Numbered from the stretch's first letter, positions 42,931 through 50,902 are shown. The stretch is DNA of 64,000 nucleotides from Modestobacter marinus (GCF_011758655.1 NZ_JAAMPA010000001.1:1550001-1614000); one strand, 5' to 3'. The notes: generated by a model from the sequence alone, not told the origin. A program made the numbers and translations.

Positions 42931-44223
42931 TCAGCCGAGCAGGTCGTCCAGGTCGCCGTTCATGCAGTGCTCGACCACCGGGCGCACCGTCTCGAAGGTG
43001 CACTCCTTGGGGTTGCCCGGGGTGCAGGCGTCGCCGAGCACGTGGTGGGTGATCCGGTCGACGTCCTTGTCGTCGCCGGTGATCACCGAGGCGCCCTGGT
43101 AGAACGGCGTCGGCCCCTGGCCCAGCCGGTTCTTGGAGTAGCTGTCCTGGGTGACGTCGGTGAACTTCTCCGGGATGCCGACGTCGCGCAGCAGCCGGAT
43201 GGCCGCGGCCAGGGCGGCGTCGGCGGCCTGGACGTCGGTCATCCCGTGGGTGTCCACGCCCATCGCGGCGGCCATGTCGGCGAACCGCTTGTACTGGGTC
43301 GGCATGTTGAACGCCCACACCCGCGGCAGCGCGATGGCGTTGTTCAGGCCGTGGTGGGTGTCGTAGAAGGCCGACACCGCGTGGCTGATCGAGTGGATGA
43401 TCCCCAGACCGCCGGAGTTGAAGGCCTGCGCGGCGATGTACTGGGCGTACATCATCCCCTGCCGGCCGGCGAGGTCCTGGCCGTTCCAGACCGCCTGGCG
43501 CAGGTGCTCGGCGGTCATCTTCACCGCGTAGAGCGCGTTGCCCAGCGAGGGTGGGAAGTCCAGCCGGGAGACGTAGGGCTCGCTGGCGTGGGCGAGGACG
43601 TCGAACCCGCACTGCGCGGTGTAGTCGACCGGGCAGTCGAAGTAGAGCACCGGGTCGTCGATCGCCAGCGTGGCCAGGCAGTGGTCGTCGAAGGCCACGT
43701 ACTTGTGCGGGTTCTCCGGGTCGGTGGTGGTGTCGGTGATGACGTAGGCCCAGGAGGTCTCCGACCCGGTGCCGGCGGTGGTGGAGACGGCGATGTGCGG
43801 CGGGTTCTTCGGGTTCTCCGACTGGTTGAAGCCCTCGAACTCGTTGACGCTGCGGCCGTCGTGGGCCACCGAGATGCGGGCGCCCTTGCAGGCGTCGTGG
43901 CTGGAGCCGCCCCCGATGGAGACGAAGCTGTCGCAGGCGTTCTCCTGGTACATCCCCACGGCGTCCATGACGTTGTAGTCCTTGGGGTTGGACTCCACCT
44001 TGTCGTAGACCACCACCTCGAGGCCGTGGTACTTCATCGACTCGGCGATCTTGTGCACGATGTCGGTCCCGCGCAGGCCCGAGGTCATGATCAGGGTCTT
44101 CCTGAACCCCAGCTTGAGCGCCTCGGGGCCGATCATCTCGTGCGCCCCGGGCCCCATCATGGCGCGCGGGAACGGGTGGAACTCCTTGATCGGGAACGGC
44201 TTGAGGAGTTCTTCGACCTGCAT
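42931..44223 (-). CDS. mno: NDMA-dependent methanol dehydrogenase (group III metal ADH)
   Basis: A 430-residue decameric-type methanol:NDMA oxidoreductase, known from methylotrophic and other actinobacteria. It oxidises methanol (and formaldehyde or short alcohols) with tightly bound NAD(H), and depends on mycofactocin for re-oxidation. Visible marks are MQVEELLKPFPIKEFHPFPR at the start, GGGSSHDACKG (104-114), the motif LAHASEPYVS and the metal-ligand stretch ISHAVSAFYDTHHG. The C-terminus ends MNGDLDDLLG. The ATG at 44223 is followed by the characteristic N-terminus. A MoxR and a VWA gene follow directly. The upstream space holds a cluster of GGGCAGG boxes. Confidence 0.94.
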   Translation of the reverse strand: MQVEELLKPFPIKEFHPFPRAMMGPGAHEMIGPEALKLGFRKTLIMTSGLRGTDIVHKIAESMKYHGLEVVVYDKVESNPKDYNVMDAVGMYQENACDSFVSIGGGSSHDACKGARISVAHDGRSVNEFEGFNQSENPKNPPHIAVSTTAGTGSETSWAYVITDTTTDPENPHKYVAFDDHCLATLAIDDPVLYFDCPVDYTAQCGFDVLAHASEPYVSRLDFPPSLGNALYAVKMTAEHLRQAVWNGQDLAGRQGMMYAQYIAAQAFNSGGLGIIHSISHAVSAFYDTHHGLNNAIALPRVWAFNMPTQYKRFADMAAAMGVDTHGMTDVQAADAALAAAIRLLRDVGIPEKFTDVTQDSYSKNRLGQGPTPFYQGASVITGDDKDVDRITHHVLGDACTPGNPKECTFETVRPVVEHCMNGDLDDLLG

Positions 44224-44322
44224 GGCGTCGTCCTTCCTGCCTGCGGCTGGGGCTGTGCCGGGACGGTAGGACCGGCGCCTGCCCCGGATGGCGTTCCCGC
44301 CCGGTCAACCGACCGTCCGGTG

Positions 44323-44368
44323 GGGCAGGTCCGCCCACCCGGGCAGGGCGACCTGCCCGATCGGGCAG
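44323..44368 (-). promoter_or_regulatory. Cluster of GGGCAGG/CCTGCCC boxes upstream of mno
   Basis: Four copies of the heptamer or its complement occur in 46 bp: GGGCAGG at 44323 and 44341, CCTGCCC at 44352, and GGGCAG at 44363. The last two form a perfect 16-bp palindrome CTGCCCGATCGGGCAG (44353-44368). The cluster is 100-145 bp upstream of the mno ATG. It could be the target of the response regulator at 38024 or of MftR. The rest of the 274-bp divergent space shows nothing else clear. Confidence 0.5.
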
Positions 44369-44497
44369 CTCGCAGACCCGTGGGCGGATGGACGGGTGCA
44401 TCCGTGGCTGCGCGGGTAGCGGGGGACGACGCAGATCGAGGCCGCTGACCTCCTCGGTCGCCGTGCACGTCCACACCACTGACCCGAGGAGCCCGCG

Positions 44498-45049
44498 ATG
44501 GCCCGCAACACCCTGTCCCGTTCCCTGCACGACGTCGGCCTGGCCGCCTGGTTCGGCGGCACGCTCGCCAACGCCGTCGCGCTCAACCCCGCCTCCGCCG
44601 AGGCGGGCAGCGCCCGCGCCACCGGTGCCGTCGCCAACGCCGGCTGGAACCGGTGGACGCCGGTCAACGCCGCCGCCATCGGCGCGCACCTGATCGGCAG
44701 CATCGGCCAGCTGCAGGCGAACAAGCAGCGGGTCGGCCAGCAGCAGGGCGTGAAGGCCATGTCGGCGGCCAAGACCGCCCTCACCGCGGCCGCGCTGGGC
44801 GTCACCGCGTACAGCCGGCTGCTCGGTCAGGTCGTCAACCAGGGCGGCGCCACGCCGTCCCGGCGCGCCACCAAGCCCTCCAAGCGGGCCCGCGGCGAGA
44901 TCGCGGCCGCGCAGGAGCGGCTGGACCAGCTGCAGTGGGTCGTGCCGGCGATCACCGGGGCGCTCGTCGTCATCAGCTCCTACGCCGGGGAGCAGCAGCG
45001 CCCGTCCGAGGTGCTGCGCGGCGTGACGGTGAAGCCGGCGACCGTCTGA
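44498..45049 (+). CDS. Conserved hypothetical protein with hydrophobic segments
   Basis: A 183-residue protein starting MARNTLSRSLHDVGLAAWFG. It has three or four mildly hydrophobic segments (AAWFGGTLANAVAL, AAIGAHLIGSIGQL, AALGVTAYSRLLGQVV, WVVPAITGALVVISSYAG) and a basic, Ala-rich linker (RRATKPSKRARGEIAAAQERLDQLQ). It is probably membrane associated. The start ATG at 44498 follows GAGG. No family function is known to me. It is divergent from mno and convergent with mftR, separated from the latter by a terminator. Confidence 0.75.
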   Translation: MARNTLSRSLHDVGLAAWFGGTLANAVALNPASAEAGSARATGAVANAGWNRWTPVNAAAIGAHLIGSIGQLQANKQRVGQQQGVKAMSAAKTALTAAALGVTAYSRLLGQVVNQGGATPSRRATKPSKRARGEIAAAQERLDQLQWVVPAITGALVVISSYAGEQQRPSEVLRGVTVKPATV

Positions 45050-45054
45050 GCAGG

Positions 45055-45084
45055 GCCGGGGGCGTGGCAGGCCACGCCCCCGGC
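45055..45084. terminator. Convergent terminator between 44498 gene and mftR
   Basis: A perfect 14-bp stem, GCCGGGGGCGTGGC with its reverse complement, and only two bases between the arms. It is placed just after the plus-strand stop and just before the mftR stop. Confidence 0.8.
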
Positions 45085-45092
45085 TGCTCCGG

Positions 45093-45704
45093 TCAGTCCG
45101 GTACGCGCAGGGACGGGAAGCCGGCGGCCAGCTCGTCGAAGGCCTGGTGCAGCGCGGCGCCGAGGGTGATCCGGCCGTCGGCCAGCCACAGCTCGAAGGC
45201 CGTCGTCGCGGCGGCCCGGGTGCTCGTCGCGACCAGTCGGGGCACCAGCGCGTCCGGCGCCACCCCGGTCCGCCGCGCCACGTGCGCGGCGACGACCCGG
45301 TCGACGTCCCCGTAGCGCACCTGGGAGTGCGCGAGCAGCGCCGGCTCGGTCAGGATCAGCCGCATCCGCTGGCGCAGCGTCGGCAGGTCGGCCGCGGCGT
45401 AGTCGTTCACCTCGACGTAGGCCGCACAGATCGAGGCCAGCACCGGCTGGTCGCCGGCGGTGGCGGCGAGCATCGCCTCCAGCCGGACGACGTGACCGTC
45501 GAACTGGCCCCAGACCGCGTCGGCCTTGGTGCCGAAGTAGCGGAAGAAGGTGCGCCGGCTGATCCCGGCGGCATCGGCCACCTCGTCGATGGTCACCGCC
45601 TCGAACCCCTGGGCGGTGAACAGGTCGAGGGCGGCCTGCTCGATCCGGGCGCGGGTCTCCTCGCGGGCGTCGGCCGCGACCACCGTCTCGGTCACGGCGC
45701 CCAT
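45093..45704 (-). CDS. mftR: Mycofactocin system TetR-type regulator
   Basis: A 203-residue TetR-family repressor. The N-terminal HTH spans about residues 20-65 (RIEQAALDLFTAQGFEAVTIDEVADAAGISRRTFFRYF) and the rest forms the ligand domain. It is divergent from the mycofactocin precursor gene, the usual place of mftR. MftR proteins bind the mft promoter and are released by long-chain acyl-CoA in mycobacteria. The ATG at 45704 has GAGGGGC upstream, and a longer in-frame reading to 45782 is unlikely. A dyad between it and mftA is the expected operator. Confidence 0.9.
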   Translation of the reverse strand: MGAVTETVVAADAREETRARIEQAALDLFTAQGFEAVTIDEVADAAGISRRTFFRYFGTKADAVWGQFDGHVVRLEAMLAATAGDQPVLASICAAYVEVNDYAAADLPTLRQRMRLILTEPALLAHSQVRYGDVDRVVAAHVARRTGVAPDALVPRLVATSTRAAATTAFELWLADGRITLGAALHQAFDELAAGFPSLRVPD

Positions 45705-45759
45705 CCTGCCCCTCGGCGGCGGGGTGGTCGGCGGTCGGCGCGCTCGTCGTCCGTGCCCC

Positions 45760-45812
45760 TTGCCGGTGGCACTGGGTGTCACCTACGGTCGGCCGGGTCA
45801 GATCCGTGACCC
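45760..45812 (+). promoter_or_regulatory. mftA promoter with two candidate MftR operators
   Basis: TTGCCG (45760-45765) and TACGGT (45784-45789), 18 bp apart, can serve as -35 and -10. The spacer contains the inverted repeat GGTGGCAC-TGG-GTGTCACC (45765-45783), which matches in 7 of 8 pairs and would let a bound repressor block RNA polymerase. A second repeat, GGGTCA-6-TGACCC (45795-45812), covers the expected transcription start. Binding is inferred, not shown. Confidence 0.5.
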
Positions 45813-45831
45813 AGCTCACCCCGGAGGCACC

Positions 45832-45951
45832 GTGCCCGAGACGACGCAGGACGAGCTCACCGTCGAGACCCCCGCGGCAGCCGAGGAGGCCCTCGTCGAG
45901 GAGTCCCTCGTGGAGGAGGTCTCCATCGACGGCATGTGCGGCGTCTACTGA
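45832..45951 (+). CDS. mftA: Mycofactocin precursor peptide
   Basis: A 39-residue peptide, too short for most gene finders. It has an acidic leader (DELTVETPAAAEEALVEESL) and ends in the diagnostic IDGMCGVY. The C-terminal Val-Tyr is decarboxylated and cross-linked by MftC, cut off by MftE and converted further to the redox cofactor. The GTG at 45832 has CCGGAGG six bases upstream, in the frame ending at the TGA 45949-45951. Everything expected of MftA (leader acidity, Gly-Met-Cys-Gly-Val-Tyr end, position before mftB) is present. Confidence 0.95.
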   Translation: MPETTQDELTVETPAAAEEALVEESLVEEVSIDGMCGVY

Positions 45952-45980
45952 GCCCCGCGCTCACCGACCCCGACGCCGTC

Positions 45981-46346
45981 ATGACCTCGACCGCTCCGGC
46001 CGCAGCGGTGGCCGGCCCCGCCGGGCCCGACCCTGCTGCGTCTCACCCTGCCGCGTCCCACCCTGCCGCCTTCGACCCGGCACTGCCATGGCAGCGGGCC
46101 CGTTCGGTGGCGCTGCGGCCGGAGCCGTTCGGGGCGCTGGTCTACCACTTCGGCACCCGGAAGCTCTCCTTCCTGAAGTCGAAGACGCTGGTCCGCGTGG
46201 TGGAGACCCTCGCCGACCACCCCACCGCCACGGCCGCCCTCCTCGCCTGCGAGGTGCCGGAGTCCCAGCGGCCCACCTACGTCAAGGCGCTGGCCGACCT
46301 GGCCCGGTCGCAGATGATCGAACGCCGCCCCGAGGAGCCCGCGTGA
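45981..46346 (+). CDS. mftB: Mycofactocin peptide chaperone (RRE protein)
   Basis: A 121-residue protein with a PqqD-like RiPP recognition element that binds the MftA leader and presents it to MftC. The recognisable domain begins near residue 35 with FDPALPW and continues RPEPFGALVYHFGTRKLSFLKSKTL, ending in LADLARSQMIERRP. The first 35 residues are an Ala/Pro-rich extension with a repeated AASHP unit, not usual for MftB. A start further in cannot be excluded. Its stop overlaps the mftC GTG (GTGA). Confidence 0.92.
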   Translation: MTSTAPAAAVAGPAGPDPAASHPAASHPAAFDPALPWQRARSVALRPEPFGALVYHFGTRKLSFLKSKTLVRVVETLADHPTATAALLACEVPESQRPTYVKALADLARSQMIERRPEEPA

Positions 46347-47587
46347 CCGCCGTCCTGCCCTCCCGTGACCGGCCCGTCGGTGGCCGGCTGGTCGACCAGT
46401 TCGAGTACGGCCTGGACGCCCCGATCTGCCTGACCTGGGAGCTGACCTACGCCTGCAACCTGGCGTGCGTGCACTGCCTGTCCTCCTCCGGGCGCCGCGA
46501 CCCCCGGGAGCTGTCCACGACCGAGGCCGAGGCGGTGATCGACGAGCTGCAGCGGATGCAGGTCTTCTACGTCAACGTCGGCGGCGGTGAGCCCACCGTC
46601 CGGCCGGACTTCTGGCACCTGCTGGACTACGCGATCGGCCACGACGTCGGGGTCAAGTTCTCCACCAACGGCGTGAAGCTGGACAAGGCCCGCGCCGCGC
46701 AGCTGGCCCGGACCGACTACGTGGACGTGCAGATCTCCCTGGACGGCGCCACCGCCGAGGTCAACGACCGGGTCCGCGGCACCGGCTCGTTCGCCACCGC
46801 CAGGAAGGCGCTGGAGAACCTGGCCGAGGCCGGCATGAAGGACTTCAAGGTCTCCGTCGTCGTCACCCGGGAGAACGTCTCCCAGCTCGATGACTTCAAG
46901 GCGCTGACCGACTCCTACGGTGCGCAGCTGCGGATCACCCGCTTCCGCCCGTCCGGTCGCGGCGCGGACGTGTGGGAGCAGCTGCACCCCACCCAGGCCC
47001 AGCAGCGGGAGCTGTACTCCTGGCTGCTGGCCAACGGCGAGGGCGTGCTGACCGGCGACTCGTTCTTCCACCTCTCCGCGTTCGGGGAGGCCCTGCCCGG
47101 GCTCAACCTGTGCGGCGCGGGGCGGGTGGTGTGCCTGATCGACCCGGTGGGCGACGTCTACGCCTGCCCGTTCGCCATCCACGAGCAGTTCCTCGCCGGC
47201 AACGTGCGCTCCCCCGGCGGCTTCCAGCGGGTGTGGCAGCACTCGGAGCTGTTCGCCGACCTGCGCAGCCCGCAGACCGGCGGGGCGTGCACCAAGTGCG
47301 CCCACTTCGACGCCTGCCGAGGCGGCTGCATGGCCGCGAAGTTCTTCACCGGGCTCCCGCTGGACGGCCCCGACCCGGAGTGCGTGCAGGGCTACGGGGA
47401 GACCGCCCTGGCCGCCCGCGACCTGGAGCTGGTCACGCCGAAGAGCCACATCGACCACTCGCACACCGGCCCGGTCCGCGGCCAGCCCACCCTGCTGGGC
47501 ATGCCGGGCGTCCCGGCCCGGCCCACGCCCGCACCGCCCGCCAAGATCTGCGACGAGTCCCCGCTCGCCGGCCTGCAGCTGGGCTGA
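46343..47587 (+). CDS. mftC: Mycofactocin radical SAM maturase
   Basis: A 414-residue radical SAM/SPASM enzyme. The SAM cluster cysteines are Cys38, Cys42 and Cys45 (CNLACVHC). The SPASM region holds LCGAGRVVCLIDPVGDVYACPF and CTKCAHFDACRGGC for auxiliary clusters. MftC oxidatively decarboxylates the C-terminal Tyr of MftA and then forms a C-C bond to Val. Length and motif order match the family. The C-terminus is extended by a Pro-rich tail. It overlaps mftB. In typical clusters mftD follows; here a hairpin and an SDR gene follow instead. Confidence 0.95.
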   Translation: MTAVLPSRDRPVGGRLVDQFEYGLDAPICLTWELTYACNLACVHCLSSSGRRDPRELSTTEAEAVIDELQRMQVFYVNVGGGEPTVRPDFWHLLDYAIGHDVGVKFSTNGVKLDKARAAQLARTDYVDVQISLDGATAEVNDRVRGTGSFATARKALENLAEAGMKDFKVSVVVTRENVSQLDDFKALTDSYGAQLRITRFRPSGRGADVWEQLHPTQAQQRELYSWLLANGEGVLTGDSFFHLSAFGEALPGLNLCGAGRVVCLIDPVGDVYACPFAIHEQFLAGNVRSPGGFQRVWQHSELFADLRSPQTGGACTKCAHFDACRGGCMAAKFFTGLPLDGPDPECVQGYGETALAARDLELVTPKSHIDHSHTGPVRGQPTLLGMPGVPARPTPAPPAKICDESPLAGLQLG

Positions 47588-47618
47588 CCGCCGCCCGGTC
47601 CCCGGGCACCACGAGCTC

Positions 47619-47636
47619 GGCCCCGAGCACGGGGCC
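47619..47636 (+). terminator. Short GC hairpin after mftC
   Basis: GGCCCCG, loop AGCA, CGGGGCC, 32 bp after the mftC stop. It probably partially terminates the mftABC transcript before the SDR gene, which has its own AGGAG site. Confidence 0.5.
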
Positions 47637-47706
47637 GGGGATCGATCCCCCGCCGTTCGCGGCGAGAGACCGGATCCACTGACGACGACGTCTGAGGAGA
47701 TGGACG

Positions 47707-48543
47707 ATGGGAAAGCTCGAGGGGAAGGTCGCCTTCATCACGGGTGCGGCGCGCGGTCAGGGCCGCAGCCACGCCGTCCGGCTGGCGCAGGAGGGCGCCG
47801 ACGTCATCGCCGTCGACCACCTGCAGGACATGGCCACGGTCGGCTACCCGCAGGCCACCCAGGCGGACCTGGACGAGACGGTCCGGATGGTCGAGGCGCT
47901 GGACCGCCGGATCATCGCCAGCCGGGCCGACGTCCGCGACACTGCGGCGATGCGGGCCGCCGTCGACGACGGCGTCGCCCAGCTGGGTCGGCTGGACATC
48001 GTGCTGGCCAACGCTGGCATCGCCAGCTTCGCGCCGGTCGAGGAGCTGACCGACGAGATGTGGGACGAGATGATCGGGGTCAACCTGACCGGGGTCTTCA
48101 AGACCGTCCGGGCCGCGGTGCCGCACATCCGGGCCGCCGGGCGGGGTGGGGCGATCGTCCTGACCAGCTCCACCGCCGGCATCAAGGGCCTGGCCAACCT
48201 GGCCCACTACGTGGCCGCCAAGCACGGGGTCGTCGGGATGATGAAGACCCTCGCCAACGAGCTGGCGCCGGACATGATCCGGGTCAACTCGGTGCACCCG
48301 ACCTCGGTGGACACCGACATGATCCACAACCCGGAGACCTACGGGCTGTTCCGGCCGGACAAGCCCAAGACCGAAGTGACCCGCGAGGAGGCCGCCGAGT
48401 CGTTCAGGACGATGAACGCGCTGCCGGTCGAGTGGGTCGAGCCGGTGGACATCAGCAACGCGATCCTCTTCCTGGTCAGCGACGACGCCCGCTACATCAC
48501 GGGTGTCCAGCTGCCGGTCGACGCCGGATCGGTCGGCAAGTGA
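47707..48543 (+). CDS. Mycofactocin-coupled SDR oxidoreductase
   Basis: A 278-residue short-chain dehydrogenase. Nucleotide-binding GxxxGxG is in TGAARGQGRSHAV (14-26), the NAG motif in LANAGIASF, catalytic Ser in LTSSTAGIKG and Tyr/Lys in YVAAKHG. The insert after the second strand (VDHLQDMATVGYPQATQADLDETVRMVEALDRR) marks the mycofactocin-coupled SDR subfamily (carveol dehydrogenase type), whose NAD(P) is buried and recycled through mycofactocin. The start follows TGAGGAGATGG. It sits directly after mftABC and is followed by a MoxR-VWA pair. Confidence 0.93.
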   Translation: MGKLEGKVAFITGAARGQGRSHAVRLAQEGADVIAVDHLQDMATVGYPQATQADLDETVRMVEALDRRIIASRADVRDTAAMRAAVDDGVAQLGRLDIVLANAGIASFAPVEELTDEMWDEMIGVNLTGVFKTVRAAVPHIRAAGRGGAIVLTSSTAGIKGLANLAHYVAAKHGVVGMMKTLANELAPDMIRVNSVHPTSVDTDMIHNPETYGLFRPDKPKTEVTREEAAESFRTMNALPVEWVEPVDISNAILFLVSDDARYITGVQLPVDAGSVGK

Positions 48544-48659
48544 CCGGCCGGGTGGAGGGCTGCACGACCACGTAGCCGCTGCCGGGCCCCGGCGCCGGGC
48601 CGACGCGGTCCCGGTGCCGGACGCCGGCAGGGAGGGAGGTCCACATCAGCGAGGAATCC

Positions 48660-49619
48660 GTGGTGACCGGCAGCCGGGTGACCGGCGACGACGGCGCGTC
48701 GGTCCGCGAGGTCCGCGAGCGGGTCGCCCGGCACCTGGTCGGCCGCGACCGCGAGCTGGACCTGCTCTTGGCCACGGTGGCCGCCGGCCGGGACGTGCTG
48801 CTGGAGGGACCGCCGGGGACGTCGAAGTCCACCCTGCTGCGCGCGATCACGGCGGAGTGGGGCATCCCGCTGTTCTTCGTCGAGGGCAACGCCGACCTGA
48901 CGCCCACCCGGCTGGTCGGGCACCACGACCCGGCCCGGGTGCTGCGGGAGGACTACTCCCCGGACAACTTCGTCCCCGGCCCGCTGGTCGACGCGATGCG
49001 CGCCGGCGGTTTCCTCTACGTGGAGGAGTTCAACCGCGCCCCCGAGGACACGCTGAACACCCTGCTCACCGCGATGGCCGAACGGCGGATCGCGGTGCCC
49101 CGGGTCGGGGTGCTCGAGGCGTTGCCCAGCTTCCGGGTGATCGCCTCGATGAACCCGTACGACAACGTGGGCACCACCCGGCTGTCCACGTCCGTGCACG
49201 ACCGGCTGTGCCGGCTGGCGATCGACTACCAGGACGCCGAGGCCGAGCGGGGGATCGTCGGCAGGCGCACCGGGATCGAGTCACCCCGCCTGGTCGCCGA
49301 CGCGGTGGCGCTGACCCGGGCGACCCGGGGCCGGGACGACGTCCGGCAGGGCAGCAGCGTGCGCGGCGCCATCGACACCGCGTTGGTCGCCGCCCAGCTG
49401 GCCGCGCTGCGTGGGGTGCCGCTGCCCGACGAGCCGGCGGTCGATCCGCCGCGCGGGCTGCCGGAGGAGTACACCGCGGTCGTCCTGGACGCCGTCCTGG
49501 TGGCGCTGTCCGGGCGGGTGTTCCTCGACGACACCGTGGAGGCCAGCCCCGAGGCGGTCCTGCACGAGATCTGGGCCGACCACTTCCTGCTGCAGCCGGC
49601 GGCCGCCGCCCCCGGTTGA
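48660..49619 (+). CDS. MoxR-family AAA+ ATPase downstream of mycofactocin SDR
   Basis: A 319-residue ATPase closely related to the MoxR at 27874. Walker A reads EGPPGTSKST (about residues 46-55), Walker B LYVEEFNRAPEDT, sensor VIASMNPYDNVGT. The VEGNADLTPTRLVGHHDPARVL and YSPDNFVPGPL stretches are shared with that paralog. The start is GTG 48660 with GAGGAA 7 nt upstream. An ATC at 48645, after a very strong GGAGGGAGG, would fit the spacing better and may indicate a non-standard start. The gap to the SDR stop is 116 bp. Its proposed client is the SDR or another mycofactocin enzyme. Confidence 0.88.
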   Translation: MVTGSRVTGDDGASVREVRERVARHLVGRDRELDLLLATVAAGRDVLLEGPPGTSKSTLLRAITAEWGIPLFFVEGNADLTPTRLVGHHDPARVLREDYSPDNFVPGPLVDAMRAGGFLYVEEFNRAPEDTLNTLLTAMAERRIAVPRVGVLEALPSFRVIASMNPYDNVGTTRLSTSVHDRLCRLAIDYQDAEAERGIVGRRTGIESPRLVADAVALTRATRGRDDVRQGSSVRGAIDTALVAAQLAALRGVPLPDEPAVDPPRGLPEEYTAVVLDAVLVALSGRVFLDDTVEASPEAVLHEIWADHFLLQPAAAAPG

Positions 49620-49685
49620 AGAGCCGTCGAGGCCGACTCGCCGGTCACCCGGCGGGACCGTCCCGGAGGCGGGCAGCCCCGGGGG

Positions 49686-50618
49686 ATGCGGCCGCTGCGC
49701 CGCCGGCCCAAGCAGTTGACCGAGCAGCCGTCGCTCTTCGAGCCGTCGCGCGGCGGGCAGGGGCTGGCGCTCTCCTCCGGCGACCGTCGGCGGAGCCGGA
49801 CCGGTCCGTCCCGGGCGGGCGGTACCGCGCCGGGGACCACCGAGGAGGCCGCCAGCCTGATCCCGCTGTCGGACCTGAGCACCGAGGACGCGGCCGACCA
49901 GCTGACCCGAGCCCGTGCCCGGGAGATCGCCCGCCGGCTCGCCGTGCCACGGCCGCCGCGGGACCGGCGCGCTCGGCGCGGGGTGGGGGAGCTGGTCAGC
50001 ACCCCGTGGCGCGGTGGGTCCGACGAGCTGGACCTGGAGCGCACCCTGGAGGCCATCGCGGGCGAGCCGTACCCGGAGGCGACCGACGTCGTCGTGCGGG
50101 AGCGGGTCCGGCAGCAGCGCTCGGTGGTGCTGGTGGTCGACGTGTCCGGGTCGATGAAGGGCGAGCGGGTCCGGACGGCGGCGGCCACGGTCGGCGCGCT
50201 GGCCGGCGAACTCGACCGGGACGCCCTGGCCGTCGTCGCCTTCTGGTCCGACGCGGCCGTGCTGGTCCGCCGGGGCGAGCAGGTGGCGCCGCTCGCCGTC
50301 CTGGACCTGCTGCTGCGGGTGCCCACGCAGGGGCTGACCAACGTGACCTTCGCGCTGGAGACCGCCGCCCGGCAGCTGACCGGGGTGCCGCCACGGGACG
50401 CCCGCGTGCTGCTGCTGTCGGACTGCGTGCACAACGCCGGCCCCGACCCGCGGCCCACCGCGGCGCGCCTGCCCCGGCTGGACGTGCTGCTGGACACCTC
50501 CGGGGAGGTCGACGTGGAGCTGGGCCGCGACCTGGCGCGCGCCGGGCGGGGCCGGTTGCGGCAGGTACGCGGCCACCGGGACGTCCCCGCTGCGCTGTCC
50601 GCCGTGTTCGCCGGCTGA
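49686..50618 (+). CDS. VWA domain protein (partner of MoxR at 48660)
   Basis: A 310-residue protein with a disordered N-terminus, a helical segment around residue 60-90 (LSTEDAADQLTRARAREIARRL) and a C-terminal VWA domain. The MIDAS reads VVDVSGSMKGERV (about residues 151-163). The later strand pattern NVTFALETAARQL and LLLSDCVHNAG completes the fold. It follows MoxR by 66 bp. The ATPase-VWA pair resembles the one downstream of the NDMA-alcohol dehydrogenase in order and spacing. Confidence 0.86.
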   Translation: MRPLRRRPKQLTEQPSLFEPSRGGQGLALSSGDRRRSRTGPSRAGGTAPGTTEEAASLIPLSDLSTEDAADQLTRARAREIARRLAVPRPPRDRRARRGVGELVSTPWRGGSDELDLERTLEAIAGEPYPEATDVVVRERVRQQRSVVLVVDVSGSMKGERVRTAAATVGALAGELDRDALAVVAFWSDAAVLVRRGEQVAPLAVLDLLLRVPTQGLTNVTFALETAARQLTGVPPRDARVLLLSDCVHNAGPDPRPTAARLPRLDVLLDTSGEVDVELGRDLARAGRGRLRQVRGHRDVPAALSAVFAG

Positions 50619-50628
50619 CGCCGGCCGG

Positions 50629-50733
50629 TCAGCGCAGGGGGGCCACCAGCCCGGGGGCGTCGGCCGGGCCGGGCAGCAGGTCGGCCACGGTGAGCAGGGC
50701 GAAGAACACGGCGAGGACGGCGACGGCGACCAT
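50629..50733 (-). CDS. Possible 34-residue membrane peptide
   Basis: Read on the minus strand, MVAVAVLAVFFALLTVADLL forms one clear transmembrane helix, followed by a Pro/Ala-rich tail. The ATG at 50733 has GGAGG five bases upstream. It ends 11 bp from the VWA stop on the opposite strand. The longer frame that contains it upstream has no coding character. It is either a genuine small membrane protein or a chance frame; expression data would decide. Confidence 0.4.
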   Translation of the reverse strand: MVAVAVLAVFFALLTVADLLPGPADAPGLVAPLR

Positions 50734-50902
50734 CAGGACCTCCGGGGTGGTGGGTCCCTCCACGATCGTCCCGTTCGCTGGACGCGAGCCGGGTGGCGGC
50801 TGTGGACCTGCTGCACGGCCGACTCGGCCCGCGCGCGCCGACGTCCGCCGGTACCGCTCTTCCTGGTGACCCACCCTCAAGGGCCGGCCCGCCGCGGTCG
50901 AT

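Noticed and set aside
42854-44689. Extension of the MoxR frame over the whole mno gene (1025 codons)
   Set aside because: The extension reads mno out of frame. The MoxR family N-terminus begins at the ATG 42853.
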